Assembly: GCF_963678245.1 (NCBI RefSeq)
Contig: NZ_OY782770.1
Coordinates: forward strand, 62,001 to 126,000
Direction of reading: 5' to 3'
DNA length: 64,000 bases
Source of the DNA: an uncultured Sunxiuqinia sp.
GTDB lineage: Bacteria > Bacteroidota > Bacteroidia > Bacteroidales > Prolixibacteraceae
This document shows positions 37,733-46,845 of the stretch, one piece after another. A model generated the notes under the pieces. That model was not told where the DNA came from and ran no database searches. It worked only from the letters and a program-made list of their open reading frames with translations. Positions within the stretch are counted from its first letter, which is position 1; each line of letters opens with the position of its first letter. The translations under genes were made by a program, and so were the position numbers.

Positions 37733-39901
37733 TCACTCTAACGGATCAATCCCTTTCAAGGTTGGATCGACCTCTAATATTTCGCCTGCCGGGCTAAACG
37801 CTAGTTTGTCGATACACACTTCGCGATGGAAGCCTCCTGAACGTCCCATTTCGATTCCCTTTGGGTAGGTAAATCGATGATATACCAAATACCATTCGTC
37901 TTTGCCTGGCACCTGAATGGCTGAATTATGGCCGGGGGCAAAAATATTTTGCTCTTCATCGCGCTGAATCACGATATTGTTTTCAGGAATGGTTAACTTT
38001 CCCAAAGGAGAATCAGAAGTAGCGTAACGTACTTTATAATTCGGACTGCGAGTATCATCTTCCGACCACATGAAATAATAGGTTCCATCCCGATAAATAA
38101 CATACGTTCCTTCTCGATACGTGTTATCAATATTCATCTGCTTCAAGGTATTTTTGTTGATCGACACCATGTCGTCATTCAACTCAGCCGCTGCCATATA
38201 GCCATTTCCCCAATACAGGTAACTTTTACCCGATTCAGGATCAGTAAATACATCCGGATCAATTTCCTGTCCTCGATCCACCCCTAAAGTTTTAAAATCG
38301 ATTAATGTTGTTCCACTATCAACAAAAGGGCCTGTTGGATTATCAGCAACTGCCACACCTATTTTTTGGGCCGCTGTGAAATAGAAAAAGTACTTGTACT
38401 CGCCATCTATTTTCTTTTCGACAATACAGGGAGCCCAAGCATTACGGTTAGCCCAAGACACATCCTTTTTCAGATTGAGAATCGTGCCTTCGTCCGTCCA
38501 ATCGATCAAGTTATCCGATGAAAAAACCTTAAAGTAATATCCGCCCCAATTATTAAAACCATCGGTTGTTGGATAAATGTAGTACTTTCCGGTTTTTTCA
38601 GCATATAAGATATCGGGATCTGCATAATACCCCTCCAACACCGGATTGTGGTGTTCAACGGCTTCAACCTGATAAACGATTTCGCCCTGCCCTTCGATTG
38701 TAAATTTGTAAGCTACTGGTCCGGATGAAAAATCCTGAGCTCCTTGAGGCGTATATGAAACTCCTGACCAGTTCTTAAATTGAGGATCAAAGCTTGTTAA
38801 ATCGACACCATTTTTTACCGGCAGTTGAATTGATTTTTCCTCCACATCGAGCACAACATTTTTCTCTTTCACCCCGTTCGACTGCACCTCAACAAAAAAG
38901 TCTTCCGGTTCGCCCCATTGATTGATCAAACGCATTAGTTCCTTTTCGGTAATCGGCATTACCGTACCATGGCGCGGATGAAAATTCATAGAAATTTCTT
39001 CGTCAATCACCTTAAAATGTTTTAAATCTTTGCTTTTTGTAAATTGGTATCCACCTTTGGTATAGAGGTCGTACATCAAAATCCACTCCTCAGAATTGTT
39101 GAGTTTGAAAATACCACTACCCTCTACAGGGTCGGTTTCTTCATCAACGCGCTCGCTGCTAATTTGCTCATAACCTTCTGTCAACTGGTTAGAAATAGCA
39201 AGTTTGATACCCGGTTTTCCATCTTCCGATTTCATAAACAGATGATATTTCCCATCGTGGAAAATAATATCTCCATCGATACAGGCATTGTTGGTCGGGC
39301 TATAAAACAATTGTTCGGGAGCATCTTCCAACTCCGTAAAATCCTCATTGGCATAAGCATAATAGATCTTATCCGGATCATCTCCTTGCTTCATCGAAAA
39401 GTAAATCATGTACTTTCCGGTCTGCTCATCATAAATGGTTTGTGGAGCCCACACCCGCCAGACGTCTCCAAATTCATCAGGGAACGACTCAGGAATATTC
39501 ACTTTTGATGATTCCCAATGAATTAAGTCAGTTGACTTCATGAGCACCATCGCATAGTTTTTCCATCCCATTACAGGGACATACAAATCAGTAGCTACCA
39601 TGTAGAACGTTTTACCATCAGCTCCACGCAGGATATGTGGGTCACGAACACCGCCGGAAGTACTAATTTCTTTGGAATCTAAAACCGGTTCATTGTTATT
39701 TAGTGCTTTGTAATGATACCCATCCATACTCACGGCAAACCGGATCGCTTCTTCTCCCGGCCCATTTCCCGTAAAATAAGTAAACAGGTAACCTGATAAT
39801 TCGTCGTCGGAGGATTTGGATTGACATGACACTAGTGCTGTTAGAACTGGAAATACCACCCCAAAAAGAAAAAAAGTTTTGAGTAAATTGAATTTAGTCA
39901 T
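37733..39901 (-). CDS. Lipoprotein with two glycoside hydrolase family 43 domains
   Basis: Exported lipoprotein (signal ending TALVSC) of 722 residues. The N-terminal five-bladed propeller (about 35-330) contains GGVRDPHIL with the base Asp, CIDGDIIFHDGKYHL and VEGSGIFKLNN with the acid Glu. A beta-rich linker follows, then a second GH43 propeller (about 415-720) with YYADPDILY, EIDPDVFTDPESG and REGTYVIYRDG, so all three catalytic carboxylates are present in both copies. GH43 enzymes remove arabinofuranose or xylose. It follows the GH51 gene by 11 bp and precedes a clean terminator. Confidence 0.9.
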   Translation of the reverse strand: MTKFNLLKTFFLFGVVFPVLTALVSCQSKSSDDELSGYLFTYFTGNGPGEEAIRFAVSMDGYHYKALNNNEPVLDSKEISTSGGVRDPHILRGADGKTFYMVATDLYVPVMGWKNYAMVLMKSTDLIHWESSKVNIPESFPDEFGDVWRVWAPQTIYDEQTGKYMIYFSMKQGDDPDKIYYAYANEDFTELEDAPEQLFYSPTNNACIDGDIIFHDGKYHLFMKSEDGKPGIKLAISNQLTEGYEQISSERVDEETDPVEGSGIFKLNNSEEWILMYDLYTKGGYQFTKSKDLKHFKVIDEEISMNFHPRHGTVMPITEKELMRLINQWGEPEDFFVEVQSNGVKEKNVVLDVEEKSIQLPVKNGVDLTSFDPQFKNWSGVSYTPQGAQDFSSGPVAYKFTIEGQGEIVYQVEAVEHHNPVLEGYYADPDILYAEKTGKYYIYPTTDGFNNWGGYYFKVFSSDNLIDWTDEGTILNLKKDVSWANRNAWAPCIVEKKIDGEYKYFFYFTAAQKIGVAVADNPTGPFVDSGTTLIDFKTLGVDRGQEIDPDVFTDPESGKSYLYWGNGYMAAAELNDDMVSINKNTLKQMNIDNTYREGTYVIYRDGTYYFMWSEDDTRSPNYKVRYATSDSPLGKLTIPENNIVIQRDEEQNIFAPGHNSAIQVPGKDEWYLVYHRFTYPKGIEMGRSGGFHREVCIDKLAFSPAGEILEVDPTLKGIDPLE

Positions 39902-39912
39902 CGTAGTATTAA

Positions 39913-42501
39913 TTAATTTGATTTCATACGTAAAACTGAGAAAGAGTATGCCGGCAACGTGTAAGTAAGTTCTTTGTCAATTTGAATGGTCTTCGCTTCG
40001 GGTTTGGCCTTTTCATCATCTACCTCACCCGAAAGAACTGTTAGTTGCGCATCTCCAAAATCAATCGGAATTTTAGACAAATCAACTTCTGTATGCACAG
40101 AGACTGGCAGAAGATTCGCTAATTTCAGAATATAATCACCCGATTTACTATCGTAAACGAACGATGATGCAATACGTTTTTGCACGTCTTTATTGTTATC
40201 CGACAAACTAACCATAGACGGAATATACTCATCTCCCGAGTTTTGTCCGAAAAGCTTTTGGACATAGTAATCAGGGGTCAGATAAATGTTGGTATTGTCG
40301 AAATAAATTAAGTCCGGATTCCACTGTGTATTCCCTTTTTTAGCCAGCAAAGGAGCATACGACGTCATGCTCACCACGTCAGCATTCCGTTCCACATTAA
40401 TTAAATGAAGTGCATCGCACAAGGCTGTTTCCATGTTCAGTTTTCGACCCGGAATATGGGTCGCATATTCGCCCAAATACACCTTTGGCTCCGAACGATC
40501 ATACCGGTCATAATAATCCTGATTATTCAAATACCAGCCAGGAGGTTGATAGTAATGTTCGTCAACCATTGGCACTTCCAGCTTCGAAGCTAGCTCCCAA
40601 CCAACACGATAGTCCGTTCCCTCAGAAAAAGGGCCAACGGTGCCAATCACAGTAATCTCAGGGTGCTTCTCTTTAATCGCGTCAAAAATCATAATAAAAC
40701 GCTCTTGAAAAATGTCCGTGATAAGATCCTCATTTCCGATACCCACATACTTCAAGTTAAAGGGCTCCGGGTGACCCGATTCGGCGCGAAGTTTTCCCCA
40801 TCTTGTACCCTTATCACCATTGGCCCATTCAATCAGATCGAGGATATCCTGCACGTACTGATCCATATCGCACATCGGAATTCCTCCTTGCTGTCCATGC
40901 CCTCCAGTTTGTGAATTTTGACAGGGAACACCGGCGGCAATCACAGGTAGTGGTTCAGCCCCAACATCTTCACAAAACTGAAAATACTCAAAATACCCCA
41001 GTCCCATCGATTGATGGTAATTCCAAATATTACGATCGGGTTTGCGCGTCTCCAAAGGACCTACCGTATTTTTCCATCGATAAATGTTATGCAAGCCGTC
41101 GCCATGCGCCACACAACCTCCGGGGAATCGCACGAAACGAGGATGTAGATCAGCAATGGTCTGAGCCAGATCGGCTCGCAATCCATTCTTTCTTTCCTTG
41201 AAAGTTTTCCGCGGAAAAAGGGATATCATATCCAATGCTACTTTTCCTTTAAATTGGGGTGTTAATGCTAATATCGCCTTGTCAATTGTCTCTTTTGCAG
41301 TAAGCGTCAACGTCAGCTTTGTCCAGTCGGGCTTCACTACTGCTGATTGACCTTCAGCATAAACATTACCATTTTCATCCACTAGTCGAACTTCCAATTT
41401 TCCTTTTGTTCCTTCCAACGTGCGTGCAAATACGGAAAAATTATATTTGGCACCAGCTTTCAGTGGAATTCCATCAAAGCCTTCATTTTGCAATGATTCG
41501 CTTTTCTCGCCAGTAATTACTACAGCATAGTGTTTTTGATTGGGATGAACCGGAACCAAGGTATCAATAAAGAAATCACCTTCATCCCCTGTAAAGCTCC
41601 AGGCCTTCTTACTGTCCCAGTTTTTGTCGCGGAACCTGGTATCTGCAGGATTGTATTCGAAACCTCTATTTTGCACTAATTCGGCATACAAACCACCATC
41701 AGCTGCATAGTTAATATCTTCAAAAAACACACCAATCAGCAGATCGCTAATTGCCTTTCTGTTCTCTGGCATCGCAGTTATCTTTGCATTTAATGGTTTT
41801 AAATCAGCATAGCGATCAGCATCATCCGTTAATCGCTCTGAGCGCTGTATTTCGTGATATTTCGTCAGCTCATAAAAACGAATCAATCCGTCAATAACCG
41901 ACCACGGAACCTTTGACACAACACCGAATTGTTTTTCACCATCGATCAGTACCTTTTCGCGCGCACCAACCCGGTCGGTTTCGTCTCCTTCAACAGTTTG
42001 CGAGTAACTTTTAAAATCAGTTGTAGTTGTTTTATAGATTTTCTGTTCCTCATACCAATCACTTAACCAAGTAATTTGATAAACATTTTCCGTCGACAGG
42101 AAAGTAACCTCTGGAAGCAAAACATTTCCAGTTTCCAGTACATACGGATAAGATTGCGGCGACCAAGTAAATAAATCATCGGTTTGCGCATGGGCAAATT
42201 GTCCCGTTTTTTCATTCAAACTCCAGATCGCATGCCATCCGTCCTCATTATCTTGAAACAAAAAAGGAGCTAACATCCGTTTTTGCGATCCCCATGTTCC
42301 GAAATCAGAAAATAAAAAACGGAATTCCGGTCCAATCGAATGCCATTTTTCCTGATCAACACTCCAGGCATAATGCAAACCATTTTTTCCATTATTCTTT
42401 TGCGTTGCATAAGAAAAGACATAAGCAGAATCGGGCTCATTTGCCTGAGATGAGAATACTGAAAACAAGCTTAGAACAAAGATAGAAAGTAGTAGTTTCA
42501 T
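39913..42501 (-). CDS. GH51 alpha-L-arabinofuranosidase with an N-terminal GH43-like partial propeller
   Basis: Exported 862-residue enzyme (signal MKLLLSIFVLSLFSVFSSQA). Residues 25-205 look like blades of a GH43-type propeller (GLHYAWSVDQEKWHSIG; WTTDDLF-like FTWSPQSYPY). The remainder is a GH51 enzyme: GVFFEDINYAADGGLYAELV, FVRFPGGCVAHG, acid/base Glu in VGIGNEDL near 588 and nucleophile Glu in YLGEYATH near 674, ending in a beta domain. A carbohydrate-binding-like insert lies between (about 300-430). It probably releases alpha-L-arabinofuranose. It is first of the GH51-GH43 pair. I see no primary-sigma promoter upstream. Confidence 0.9.
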   Translation of the reverse strand: MKLLLSIFVLSLFSVFSSQANEPDSAYVFSYATQKNNGKNGLHYAWSVDQEKWHSIGPEFRFLFSDFGTWGSQKRMLAPFLFQDNEDGWHAIWSLNEKTGQFAHAQTDDLFTWSPQSYPYVLETGNVLLPEVTFLSTENVYQITWLSDWYEEQKIYKTTTTDFKSYSQTVEGDETDRVGAREKVLIDGEKQFGVVSKVPWSVIDGLIRFYELTKYHEIQRSERLTDDADRYADLKPLNAKITAMPENRKAISDLLIGVFFEDINYAADGGLYAELVQNRGFEYNPADTRFRDKNWDSKKAWSFTGDEGDFFIDTLVPVHPNQKHYAVVITGEKSESLQNEGFDGIPLKAGAKYNFSVFARTLEGTKGKLEVRLVDENGNVYAEGQSAVVKPDWTKLTLTLTAKETIDKAILALTPQFKGKVALDMISLFPRKTFKERKNGLRADLAQTIADLHPRFVRFPGGCVAHGDGLHNIYRWKNTVGPLETRKPDRNIWNYHQSMGLGYFEYFQFCEDVGAEPLPVIAAGVPCQNSQTGGHGQQGGIPMCDMDQYVQDILDLIEWANGDKGTRWGKLRAESGHPEPFNLKYVGIGNEDLITDIFQERFIMIFDAIKEKHPEITVIGTVGPFSEGTDYRVGWELASKLEVPMVDEHYYQPPGWYLNNQDYYDRYDRSEPKVYLGEYATHIPGRKLNMETALCDALHLINVERNADVVSMTSYAPLLAKKGNTQWNPDLIYFDNTNIYLTPDYYVQKLFGQNSGDEYIPSMVSLSDNNKDVQKRIASSFVYDSKSGDYILKLANLLPVSVHTEVDLSKIPIDFGDAQLTVLSGEVDDEKAKPEAKTIQIDKELTYTLPAYSFSVLRMKSN

Positions 42502-42808
42502 TGTCGTTAGTAGCTAATTAGTAATTAATCGGACTATTAAAAGTCAAAACTACTTTTTTAATTTCAAAATTGCAATACACTCCTTTTTTCAGTCCCTGCC
42601 TGAGAATGGTTGAAATTAGTGTACCAGCAAACAGCTCTTCCGGATAGCGTTGATGGGAAGGACTAATAGGATTTTGAAAGTTAAACTTGATGTCGTACAA
42701 TGCCTTTTTACTTCCTAGCATGCTTAATCGGCACCGTACCTTGTACTGGTATTTGTTACTCAGCTGGATCCTTCACTTGATCTAATTTTATCCCTTGTCA
42801 GGATAAAT
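42502..42808. other. Non-coding spacer before the GH51 gene
   Basis: About 300 bp between the GH51 start and the tRNA-Arg terminator. A 67-codon frame at 42518-42721 (minus) has no recognisable family features and is taken as chance. No TAnnTTTG box faces the GH51 gene, so its promoter, perhaps ECF-type, is not recognised. Confidence 0.4.
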
Positions 42809-42839
42809 AAAAAAAACCCGCTAAAAAGCGGGTTTTTTT
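42809..42839. terminator. Terminator after tRNA-Arg (symmetrical)
   Basis: AAAAAAACCCGC, loop TAAAAA, GCGGGTTTTTTT. It starts directly after the 3' end of tRNA-Arg on the minus strand and is A/T-flanked on both sides, so it may work in both directions. Confidence 0.88.
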
Positions 42840-42840
42840 G

Positions 42841-42914
42841 TGAACCTGGCGAGACTCGAACTCACAACCTCCTCATCCGTAGTGAGGTGCTCTATCCAAT
42901 TAAGCTACAGGTCC
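42841..42914 (-). tRNA. tRNA-Arg (anticodon ACG)
   Basis: 74 nt cloverleaf on the minus strand. The acceptor stem is GGACCTG/CAGGTTC (one G-T pair) with discriminator A. The anticodon arm is CCTCA CTACGGA TGAGG, giving ACG, expected to be edited to ICG. The T arm reads TTGTGAGTTCGAGTCTCG. It lies at the boundary of the polysaccharide utilisation locus, with its 3' end facing the locus. Confidence 0.95.
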
Positions 42915-42929
42915 AGTGCAAAAGCGGTG

Positions 42930-42962
42930 CAAATATAACGTTTTTTAGAAATAACAATCAAA
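42930..42962 (-). promoter_or_regulatory. Primary-sigma promoter of tRNA-Arg
   Basis: On the minus strand TTTG (42962-42959), a 21-bp spacer, then TATATTTG (42937-42930). The predicted start lies about 10 bp before the tRNA. Confidence 0.75.
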
Positions 42963-42980
42963 TTATTTCTGCTTTTTTTC

Positions 42981-43277
42981 TCATTTATATTTGTGCATTT
43001 TGTCATCGATTGTCACATCTTGCTGAAAAACAGTCTGAATCTTAATATAAGTCATTAATTTCTCTGTCCCATTTTTTTCAAGCTCTTGATGAATTTGCTT
43101 CACCAGGTCCATTAATTCATCAAATTTACCTTCAATCACGGTTTCAAACGGACACACCTGATATGTTAATCCAGACTTTTGTATAACGTGAATGGCTGTA
43201 TCTACAAGCTCATAACTGTTTTTCCTTTCAGCTTGAGGCAGTACCTGCAAAGCCATATTTACTTTATTTCTGTTCAT
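42981..43277 (-). CDS. Thiamine-binding protein, MTH1187/YkoF-like (UPF0045)
   Basis: A 98-residue protein of the UPF0045/MTH1187 family, which contains thiamine-binding small ferredoxin-fold proteins. Typical segments are MALQVLPQAERKNSYELVDT near the start, SGLTYQVCPFETVIEG in the middle and VKQIHQELEKNG toward the end. The family binds thiamine or related pyrimidines in the cytoplasm; its physiological role is not settled. Its start lies 14 bp inside the end of the upstream 246-residue gene, so translation is probably coupled. I see no TPP riboswitch upstream of the pair. Confidence 0.85.
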   Translation of the reverse strand: MNRNKVNMALQVLPQAERKNSYELVDTAIHVIQKSGLTYQVCPFETVIEGKFDELMDLVKQIHQELEKNGTEKLMTYIKIQTVFQQDVTIDDKMHKYK

Positions 43278-44004
43278 CTTGATTATTGTTTTTTAAAAAT
43301 TCATTTAGTTCTTCAACTTTCAATCTTTTTACATTTGTGATAATGACCTCATCACTTAGGAAATTTCCAAACTGGTTGCATTCGTCAATGAAAGATTTAA
43401 ATATGACATGCAAATTTTCCTTTAAAGGAAATAAAAATACAGCAAATGCATATTGAGCTTCAAAGCTTATTTCTTCCAACTCCCCTTCACTTTTCTCTAA
43501 AAAATACTCGAATTCACTTTTTACCAGCTTCTTTTGGGTGTCATTAAACGCCTGCCCCTTCCTCGTGCAATGCATAGCCGCGGAGTAACGAATATTTTTT
43601 CCTTTACCGCCGAGTCCGGTTGAAATAAAAACTTGCTGCTCGCCGAGCAAAGAACTCTGAATCACCATACGGCTTTCCTGAAATGCAAGAACCGCCCAAT
43701 CTCTAATTTCCTTTGGAGCCTGCTTATAAAAAGCTTCAATAACGCGAAATGCCTCAACATCGTCAAAACCTGCCAGCTGAACTAACAATTGCTTTTTGTC
43801 CTCCAAGTTAACCTCATCGCTATACAAATCAGTCTTGGCTTTATCAATCAACGATTCATCAAACTCTGCATCACGTAATTCTTTGGCTTTGTCAAAATAA
43901 GTCATCTGCAAATTAATGTCAATTTGCTCTTCCAGAATATTGAAATCTTCGGGCAAAGCATTAATTGCTTCTTGTATGTGTTTTAAATGGTTTTCATCTT
44001 TCAT
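43264..44004 (-). CDS. Conserved-looking hypothetical protein, 246 residues
   Basis: I do not recognise a named family. The protein is soluble, acidic and mainly helical, with no signal or membrane segment. The middle (AFYKQAPKEIRDWAVLAFQE) has the look of a HEAT-like helical pair, and TGLGGKGKNIRYSAAMHC begins a more beta-like half. The C-terminal tail (FLKNNNQDEQK) is charged and flexible. It is the first gene of a two-gene unit with the thiamine-binding protein, overlapping it by 14 bp, and is divergent from FeoAB with 143 bp between. Real coding is supported by length, overlap and the coherent amphipathic pattern. Confidence 0.7.
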   Translation of the reverse strand: MKDENHLKHIQEAINALPEDFNILEEQIDINLQMTYFDKAKELRDAEFDESLIDKAKTDLYSDEVNLEDKKQLLVQLAGFDDVEAFRVIEAFYKQAPKEIRDWAVLAFQESRMVIQSSLLGEQQVFISTGLGGKGKNIRYSAAMHCTRKGQAFNDTQKKLVKSEFEYFLEKSEGELEEISFEAQYAFAVFLFPLKENLHVIFKSFIDECNQFGNFLSDEVIITNVKRLKVEELNEFLKNNNQDEQK

Positions 44005-44093
44005 ATTAGTTTCTTCAGTTTACAAAGTTAAGCTAATGCAAAAATCATGCATGGCTTTTACTGTATTTCTCCAATCTTTTTTAAAAACTTAAA

Positions 44094-44101
44094 TATCTTT
44101 G
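44094..44101 (+). promoter_or_regulatory. Candidate -7 box of feoAB
   Basis: TATCTTTG fits TAnnTTTG and would give a leader of about 40 nt. A matching -33 TTTG is not seen. An AAAGGGG stretch at 44134-44140 acts as a possible ribosome-binding site 7 nt before the GTG start at 44148. Confidence 0.45.
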
Positions 44102-44147
44102 CAACTCTATTTTAATTTAAATCAAATTAGCATAAAGGGGATCCTGT

Positions 44148-46598
44148 GTGAGGCTTTCAGAGATAAAAAATAACGAAACAGTAATAATAACAAAAGTTCT
44201 GGGCCATGGTTCTTTCCGAAAAAGAATCACTGAGATGGGATTTGTAAAGGGCAAAGAAGTCCGAGTTGTAAAAAACACTCCCTTTAAAGGCCCCATTGAG
44301 TTTAAAATTCTGGATTATAATATTACCCTGCGTCGTTCTGAAGCTAACCTGATTGAGGTGGTGTCGTTTAACGAAGCAAAAGAAATTATCGATGCTAATT
44401 ATGAAGGAGTCATTGATAAAGAGATTTTGAAGAAATCGGCTAACGAAAAGGGCAAAATTATCAACATTGCCTTGGTAGGAAATCCAAATTGCGGAAAGAC
44501 CACTCTTTTCAATTTTCTTTCGGGATCAAAAGAGCATGTTGGCAACTATAGTGGAGTAACCATCAGCGCAAAGAAAGCCTCATTCGAGAAAGAAGGCTAT
44601 TTATTCAACCTGATCGACCTCCCGGGAACTTACTCTCTGACAGCCTATTCGCCCGAAGAAATATACGTGCGCAAATACATCTGGAAAGAAACACCGGATC
44701 TTGTTATCAACGTACTCGATTCATCGAATTTGGAACGCAACCTGTTTTTAACGACCCAGCTTATTGATATGGACATCAAAGTGGTTTGTGCACTAAACAT
44801 GTATGATGAGCTGCTGAAAAACAAAAGCATTTTCAATTACGAGAAAATGGGTGAAATGATGGGAATTCCTATCATTCCAACAGTTAGTTCGAAAGGGCAA
44901 GGTATTGACGAGCTACTGAAAAAATCGATTGAAGTTTATGAAGATCGTGATCCGATTGTGCGACATGTCCACATCAACTATGGGCAAGAAGTTGAAAAAT
45001 CGATTCGCAGGATACGCGCTAAAATAAAGGAAAACAAACCCATTACCGACAAAATTTCCTCTCGCTTTTTAGCTTTAAAGTTACTGGAAAAAGATAATGA
45101 AACGTTTTTCAACCTGTCGCGCTATTCAAATTTCGATCAGATAAAAGCAATTACAAAAGAGGAGTCGCTCCGGATTGAGACGCTTTTTAACGAAGACAGC
45201 GAAACGGTAATTACCGATGCTAAATATGGGTTTATATCAGGAGCACTAAAAGAGAATTTCAAACAGAAATTAAAAAAAGAAAAATCAAAATCAGAGAAGA
45301 TTGATGGAGTTCTAACGCACCCGTTGATGGGCATGCCAATTTTTATTGTCCTCATCTTCGTTGCATTTTACAGTACTTTTACGCTTGGAAGTTACCCCAT
45401 GACCTGGATTGAAAACCTGGTAGGTACACTGAGTGGTTTTGTATCGTCACACATGGAAGAGGGGATGTTGCACGATTTAATCACCAACGGAGTCATTGAT
45501 GGAACTGGAAGTGTATTAGTCTTCCTACCCAATATTCTAATCCTTTTCTTTTTTATTTCCATCATGGAAGACTCCGGCTACATGGCACGTGCAGCATTTA
45601 TCATGGACAAAATCATGCATTTTTTTGGTCTCCATGGGCGTTCTTTCATTCCAATGGTAATGGGTTTTGGATGTAATGTTCCTGCGATTATGGCTACACG
45701 AACCTTGCGGAGTCCCAGCGATCGGTTGTTGACCATGCTCATCATCCCATTTATGTCGTGCAGTGCGCGGTTACCGGTTTATGTGTTGTTTATCTCTGCT
45801 TTCTTCCCCAATAACCCGGGACTGGTATTAGTCGGAATCTATTTTACAGGTATATTCATTGCTTTTCTGATTGCACAATTATTCAATAAAACCATTTTTA
45901 AAAGCAAGGAAACTCCATTTGTATTAGAACTCCCCCCTTACCGAATCCCAACGGCTCGAAATGTATTAATACACATGTGGGATAAAACCTGGCAATACCT
46001 GAAGAAAATTGGTGGCGTAATTTTGATTGGTGTAATTATCATCTGGGCATTGGGATATTTCCCTCGCGAAACAGATGTAACAAAACAAATTGCTACTCAA
46101 ATTGAACAACTTCAGACAGAAACACAAGCGCAGCAAAAAACAATTCACCAGCTCGAATTAAAGCAAGAAGCGATGCGTTTACAGAATTCATATTTAGGTA
46201 GAATCGGTCAATTTATAGAGCCGGCAATGCGCCCTCTAGGCTTCGACTGGAAAATGAGCGTTAGTTTATTAGCTGGACTGCCCGCTAAAGAAATTGTTGT
46301 AAGCACCATGGGCGTTCTGTATCAAATTGATGACGATCAAGAAGTTAGTTTAACAAAAAAACTTCAGCAGGAACGTTATACAACAGGCCCAAAAAAAGGG
46401 CAGCTCATCATTTCGGTTCCAGTGGCTCTGGCATTTTTAATTTTTATTTTGGTGTATTTCCCATGTATAGGAGTAATTGCAGCTATTCGAAATGAATCAG
46501 GGAAACTATTCTGGGCTCTATTTACGATGTTCTACACTACAGCCTTAGCCTGGGTTTTATCGTTTATCGCGTTACATATATCCCGTTTTTTCTTTTAA
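44148..46598 (+). CDS. feoB: Fused FeoA-FeoB ferrous iron transporter
   Basis: Inner-membrane Fe(II) importer of 816 residues. Residues 1-72 are an SH3-like FeoA domain (LSEIKNNETVIITKVLGHG; ITEMGFVKGKEV), which is usually a separate protein. The G domain follows with G1 GNPNCGKTTLF at 111-121, G3 DLPGTYSL and G4 NMYD. The membrane part has two Gate motifs, including MVMGFGCNVPAIMATRTL near 505 and SLLAGLPAKEIVVSTMG near 706. A coiled insert (IEQLQTETQAQQKTIHQL) lies before the second gate. The start is GTG, supported by the AAAGGGG site. The Cys-rich partner follows 41 bp downstream. Confidence 0.96.
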   Translation: MRLSEIKNNETVIITKVLGHGSFRKRITEMGFVKGKEVRVVKNTPFKGPIEFKILDYNITLRRSEANLIEVVSFNEAKEIIDANYEGVIDKEILKKSANEKGKIINIALVGNPNCGKTTLFNFLSGSKEHVGNYSGVTISAKKASFEKEGYLFNLIDLPGTYSLTAYSPEEIYVRKYIWKETPDLVINVLDSSNLERNLFLTTQLIDMDIKVVCALNMYDELLKNKSIFNYEKMGEMMGIPIIPTVSSKGQGIDELLKKSIEVYEDRDPIVRHVHINYGQEVEKSIRRIRAKIKENKPITDKISSRFLALKLLEKDNETFFNLSRYSNFDQIKAITKEESLRIETLFNEDSETVITDAKYGFISGALKENFKQKLKKEKSKSEKIDGVLTHPLMGMPIFIVLIFVAFYSTFTLGSYPMTWIENLVGTLSGFVSSHMEEGMLHDLITNGVIDGTGSVLVFLPNILILFFFISIMEDSGYMARAAFIMDKIMHFFGLHGRSFIPMVMGFGCNVPAIMATRTLRSPSDRLLTMLIIPFMSCSARLPVYVLFISAFFPNNPGLVLVGIYFTGIFIAFLIAQLFNKTIFKSKETPFVLELPPYRIPTARNVLIHMWDKTWQYLKKIGGVILIGVIIIWALGYFPRETDVTKQIATQIEQLQTETQAQQKTIHQLELKQEAMRLQNSYLGRIGQFIEPAMRPLGFDWKMSVSLLAGLPAKEIVVSTMGVLYQIDDDQEVSLTKKLQQERYTTGPKKGQLIISVPVALAFLIFILVYFPCIGVIAAIRNESGKLFWALFTMFYTTALAWVLSFIALHISRFFF

Positions 46599-46639
46599 GC
46601 GAAAACATTTCCCGCTTCCAATTCCTTATTGAAATCAGC

Positions 46640-46837
46640 ATGGTACAGGAAATTATTACATACTTAATTTTGGCGATTACTTTTGGGCTCGTTATTTGGA
46701 AAATCTACCAGCTAATGAGCTCGCTAAAAAAGCAAAGAGACTCAAAATCAGACGAGGGAAAATGTGGTATTTGCACTACAAGTTGCAGCTTAAAAGATCT
46801 TAAAAATCCCCCTAACTGCCCTCCCGGTCAGTCATAG
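46640..46837 (+). CDS. FeoB-associated Cys-rich membrane protein
   Basis: A 65-residue protein with one N-terminal membrane helix (ITYLILAITFGLVIWKIY) and a short cytoplasmic tail with cysteines in CGICTTSC and NCPPGQS. Such small proteins follow feoB in many Bacteroidota and Firmicutes and may act as an FeoC-like accessory. It is 41 bp after FeoAB and converges on the rpe gene with only 8 bp between stops. Confidence 0.88.
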   Translation: MVQEIITYLILAITFGLVIWKIYQLMSSLKKQRDSKSDEGKCGICTTSCSLKDLKNPPNCPPGQS

Positions 46838-46845
46838 TAAATTGG

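Noticed and set aside
42518-42721. 67-codon frame on the minus strand before the GH51 gene
   Set aside because: No family features, no coupling to neighbours, and it covers the presumed 5' region of GH51; treated as chance.
25046-42914. Integration of the polysaccharide locus at tRNA-Arg
   Set aside because: The tRNA 3' end faces the locus, but I find no repeat of its 3' end at the far side (25046-25160) and no integrase gene.
44005-44147. TPP riboswitch for the thiamine-binding gene
   Set aside because: The conserved CTGAGA and ACCTGATCTGG segments are absent.
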